This document shows, piece by piece, positions 61,468 to 64,000 of a stretch of 64,000 nucleotides of DNA. This stretch comes from JAUSEW01 sp964414015 (GTDB taxonomy: Bacteria; Patescibacteriota; Microgenomatia; Levybacterales; UBA12049), in the NCBI GenBank assembly GCA_964414015.1, contig CAYPUE010000001.1:1-64000 (forward strand), read 5' to 3'. The position numbers and the translations under genes were made by a program. Under the pieces are notes generated by a model. That model was not told the origin of the DNA. It searched no databases and was given only the letters and a program-made list of their open reading frames with translations. Position 1 is the stretch's first letter, and each line of letters begins with the position of its first letter.

Positions 61468-62406
61468 TTACCAGCCAAACCTATCAATGAGGATAACTAA
61501 TATTTTCTTAAACGGATTCTTAACTTGTTTTATGCGCTCTTTTGATGACCAAAATTGTATTTGTTGATGTGATTTGTCAAGTTCACTTCTTACCTCATCC
61601 AAAAGCTTATCACTTGTAGGATCGCTGAATTTCTGCATCTCCCATATATTTGCAAAAACGATAAAATGATAAAAAGCCATTAGGATTGAAAGCATTAAAC
61701 CATGAAAACCATCCTTATAGCCTTCTCTTGCGAAAAACCTGCTTAAAAATTCTCCAAGAGGAAACCTTATGGCATCACGCCAGTTAAAAACGTATCCGTT
61801 AGCAATCCTTTGTTCTGCTTCATTTGGCGCGTAAATATTTGCCATTTTAGATAAAAATTGCCTAATTGAATCATAGTTATAATGAACGATATTATTATTT
61901 AAATAAGCTGTTTCCCCTTCTACTTTTATCATCTCGTGAACATGTTTTTCTTCAAATCTGCCTTTACTGTTTTTGAACAATCTAAGCTGATGGTCCGGAT
62001 ACCAACCCGTATGCTGCATCCATTTGCCGAAAATTATATTTTTTCTAGGAATCCAGTAGCCATTGATTGGTCTTTGGCCGTTGGTCTTTGGCCGTTGGTC
62101 TAGAATACTGACGATTTCTTTTTGTAGCTCGGGGGTCGCTCTTTCATCCGAATCCAAGTTTAAAATCCAATCATTCTTGGTTTTTGAAAAACCAAAATTT
62201 TTGTTTATATTGAGCATTCTGTTATTTGGCCTAACAAAAACTTTCGATGTATATTTCTTTGCGATGTCTAAAGTTCTATCTGTTGATGAGTTATCAACGA
62301 AAATAATCTCCTGTGCCCATTTAACAGATTCTAAGCAGTCCTTTATTTTATCTTCGCTATTGAAGGCTGATATAACAACCGAAAGTTTAACCATATTATT
62401 TCGCAA
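61468..62406 (-). CDS. GT2 glycosyltransferase, WaaE/KdtX-like, with in-frame tandem repeat
   Basis: A 312-residue GT-A enzyme. IIFVDNSSTDRT and LNLDSDERATP (DSD) make the donor site; NGYWIPRKNIIFGKWM and KHVHEMIKVEG are the WaaE-like motifs. It is longer than its homologues by about 55 residues at the C terminus (SDKLLDEVRSELDKSHQQIQ). The loop before NGYW has LDQRPKTNGQRPI, encoded by a 14-base tandem repeat. It overlaps the flippase gene by 11 bases. Confidence 0.9.
   Translation of the reverse strand: MRNNMVKLSVVISAFNSEDKIKDCLESVKWAQEIIFVDNSSTDRTLDIAKKYTSKVFVRPNNRMLNINKNFGFSKTKNDWILNLDSDERATPELQKEIVSILDQRPKTNGQRPINGYWIPRKNIIFGKWMQHTGWYPDHQLRLFKNSKGRFEEKHVHEMIKVEGETAYLNNNIVHYNYDSIRQFLSKMANIYAPNEAEQRIANGYVFNWRDAIRFPLGEFLSRFFAREGYKDGFHGLMLSILMAFYHFIVFANIWEMQKFSDPTSDKLLDEVRSELDKSHQQIQFWSSKERIKQVKNPFKKILVILIDRFGW
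62067..62100. repeat. TTGGTCTTTGGCCG 14-base tandem repeat in a GT2 gene
   Basis: Two perfect copies (62067-62080 and 62081-62094) and a 6-base partial copy. Coding on the minus strand, it gives DQRPKTNGQRP. The word is far richer in G+C than its surroundings and resembles the QRPTTND-encoding repeats seen in CPR and Bacteroidota proteins. Confidence 0.9.
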
Positions 62407-63850
62407 TATTCTTTTTAATAAGAGCTATATCTGAAAGAATTTGGCGCTTTCCTATTAAAAAAGCTATACCAAAATATAGTATAGCACCAAAAATAATTAT
62501 GGCTATGAGCGAAGAAATATTCAGCATAATGTTTTTGCTTAAAAAATAAATGATTAATCCCATAATTGAAGAAGCAACAACAGGCTGCTGTATTGAGGCA
62601 AGCACATTGAAATCTACATCTCTTTTTACTATATAGACAACTAAGATTACCGAAAAAGCTATTAATGCCGAAGCTACGGAAACACCGTTAAAGCCTAAGA
62701 AAAATATCAGAACAGGAGTCAGCATCCATGTAGCCACTGTCCAAAATATCATTAAATAAAGGGTGATTTTTATTTTACCTATCGCATTTAAGGCATTCGT
62801 AAGAGGAGTCGAGATAGACGAAAACAAAGCATTCAAGGCGAAAAAAGAAATAGAAAAAATAGCCGGTTCCCATTTCACATATTTTGGTATGATGTGGATA
62901 AAATAAGGAGCTAGAATTACCAAACCAACGAGAGAAGGAAAAATAAAAAACGATGCCGCGAAGATTGATTTCTCAATCGCTTTCTTCAAAATCTCTTTTT
63001 CCGTCTGCAGTCTGGAAAAAGAAGGAAAAGTAACCCTGATAATATTGTCCATTACCAATCGGAGCGGCATAAATGCCCATTTCTGCGCAAACCCTATGTA
63101 TCCGACTTGAGCAAGAGGCAAAACTTTACCAAGATAAGCTATCAGCAAATCGTCTTTTATTAACGCCAAAAAACTGTTGGTTTGGAAAGGCACACCAAAA
63201 GATAAAAGTTTCTTTGCTATCTGTCTGGAAAATCCAAGTTCTATTTTCCAAGGTCTAATAATATAAATGGCGATAAGACCCGATATTCCCCTTGCCAAAA
63301 CTGCTATTGTAAAAGTTGTAATCCCAAATCCTTTAATTGCCAGCACAACTGCCGTCAGACTAAAAAACAAGGTTTCGACGATTTGCGGTATGACTAATTT
63401 TTCAAAACGCAGTTCTCTTTCCAGTAAAATCGAGGGTATGGTTTTAAGGGACGATAGGAAAAAAGCTATTATTAAAGCTTGAAACAATAACGTTCCTTCT
63501 CTATTTAAATTGTAAAAAGAAGAAAGACTGCTCGTTAAAAGCAACGCAATCACGGAAATTATTATGACTAATGCCTGCTGAATGGTAAATGTTGTACGCA
63601 GATCGTCTTGGGTAATAGGCTCTTTTTTCTGAATAAGCGCTGCTGCTAAACCGATGTCGGAAAAGTAGGCAAGAAACGCGATGGCTGCGGAAACTACGAA
63701 AAACACCCCAAAGACTGAAGGTGATAAATAAATTGTCAATAGCAAATTAGACGAAAAATTTATTAGCTGTATGACAAAAGATCTGGAAGACAAAGCCAAA
63801 ATCCCCTTAATTGATCTTTTTGTAACTGACGCTATGTCAATTTCTTCCAT
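62396..63850 (-). CDS. Wzx-type oligosaccharide flippase (second copy)
   Basis: A 484-residue polytopic MOP-superfamily transporter with about 13-14 membrane helices. The N-terminal helix begins SSRSFVIQLINFSSNLLLTIYLSPSVFG and is followed by QKKEPITQDDLRTTFTIQ, typical of the WzxC/Polysacc_synt_3-like group. It is longer than the flippase at 26101. Its start overlaps the upstream GT2 gene by 14 bases. It would export a lipid-linked glycan, perhaps one built by the three GT2 genes downstream. Confidence 0.9.
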   Translation of the reverse strand: MEEIDIASVTKRSIKGILALSSRSFVIQLINFSSNLLLTIYLSPSVFGVFFVVSAAIAFLAYFSDIGLAAALIQKKEPITQDDLRTTFTIQQALVIIISVIALLLTSSLSSFYNLNREGTLLFQALIIAFFLSSLKTIPSILLERELRFEKLVIPQIVETLFFSLTAVVLAIKGFGITTFTIAVLARGISGLIAIYIIRPWKIELGFSRQIAKKLLSFGVPFQTNSFLALIKDDLLIAYLGKVLPLAQVGYIGFAQKWAFMPLRLVMDNIIRVTFPSFSRLQTEKEILKKAIEKSIFAASFFIFPSLVGLVILAPYFIHIIPKYVKWEPAIFSISFFALNALFSSISTPLTNALNAIGKIKITLYLMIFWTVATWMLTPVLIFFLGFNGVSVASALIAFSVILVVYIVKRDVDFNVLASIQQPVVASSIMGLIIYFLSKNIMLNISSLIAIIIFGAILYFGIAFLIGKRQILSDIALIKKNIAK

Positions 63851-64000
63851 AATTTATATCTCTCCATAAGGCAAAACTTTCCCGTATTGCTCTAATTATA
63901 ACTCTTAAATTCCCCCCGCTTTGATTACCATATTGACGCTTGTAATGATTAACCTCAACTTGTGTAATTTTCAAATTTTTCTTCTTAGCTTTGGCAAAAA
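63837..64000 (-). CDS. GT2 glycosyltransferase, C-terminal fragment cut by window edge
   Basis: The last 53 residues are readable on the minus strand, ending in TGA at 63837-63839. VNHYKRQYGNQSGGNL and RVIIRAIRES form the typical C-terminal end of DPM1-like GT2 enzymes, where VxHYxRxxG precedes a positively charged helix. The stop is 14 bases inside the flippase start, implying a single operon. The catalytic domain lies outside the window, so the sugar is undetermined. Confidence 0.75.
   Translation of the reverse strand, partial: FAKAKKKNLKITQVEVNHYKRQYGNQSGGNLRVIIRAIRESFALWRDINYGRN

Noticed and set aside
62067..62100. Short CRISPR-like array
   Set aside because: The 14-base units are directly adjacent with no spacers and lie in frame within a glycosyltransferase.
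1..64000. UGA recoded as glycine or tryptophan (as in Gracilibacteria or SR1)
   Set aside because: Many genes end at UGA in ATGA overlaps with the next start, and no conserved motif needs readthrough of UGA.

Overview
The window is an AT-rich (roughly one-third G+C by eye), very tightly packed bacterial chromosome segment given over almost entirely to cell-surface glycan and glycoprotein synthesis. There is no gap over 300 bases. I see no rRNA, tRNA, CRISPR array, transposase or phage gene. Several family signatures suggest a Candidate Phyla Radiation (Patescibacteria) genome, most likely Microgenomates: two DUF5667-type exported proteins, one DUF5652-type small membrane protein, many PMT/ArnT-like, PTPS_related and YfhO membrane proteins, weak ribosome-binding sites, and short in-frame repeats inside ORFs. 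UGA acts as a normal stop codon. The placement is inference from gene content; no phylogenetic marker is present.

Layout. (1) 1-7094, minus: a nucleotide-sugar block with a partial hexapeptide acyltransferase, a GDP-fucose-synthase-like SDR, an aldo/keto reductase, a Gmd-like dehydratase, a perosamine-synthase-like aminotransferase, an FkbM methyltransferase, another SDR and a GT2. (2) 7196-10150, plus: a GT39-like membrane glycosyltransferase and a sugar C-methyltransferase. (3) 10143-15545: one GT2 on minus, then a plus-strand set (GT2, SDR, TIM-barrel isomerase, GT2) converging on a minus FAD oxidoreductase; this looks like a self-contained and unfamiliar sugar module. (4) 15627-18418, plus: a GT39 enzyme fused to a carbohydrate-binding-like domain, then a DUF5667 exported protein with a consensus promoter. 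(5) 18437-28984, minus: PLP aminotransferase, PglF/CapD-like dehydratase, GT4, GT39, GT4, GT2, Wzx flippase, RmlC-like protein, GT4. (6) 29012-33074, divergent: methyltransferase on minus; SDR, split transketolase and GtrB-like GT2 on plus. (7) 33076-57148: a long run of GT-C-type membrane enzymes (GT39, GT87-like, PTPS_related, YfhO, DUF2079) with GalE, GT2, GT4 and a second DUF5667 gene. (8) 57212-64000: a DUF5652 gene, a YfhO protein, three GT2s, a second Wzx flippase and the 3' end of another GT2.

How the genes could work together (inference). SDRs, aminotransferases, methyltransferases and the ThDP enzyme make unusual nucleotide sugars. Soluble GT2 and GT4 enzymes build lipid-linked glycans or polyprenyl-phosphate sugars. 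Two Wzx-type flippases export them. About sixteen multi-pass GT-C-like proteins, encoded by about 27 kb of the window, would transfer sugars outside the membrane. No initiating phosphoglycosyltransferase or clear Wzy polymerase is visible here.

The most interesting non-genic signals are a recurrent leaderless-promoter pattern (a -10 box 6-7 bases before the start codon), two remarkably compact divergent promoter pairs at 29879-29933 and 57155-57212, and short repeats placed in frame at the same loop of three homologous glycosyltransferases.
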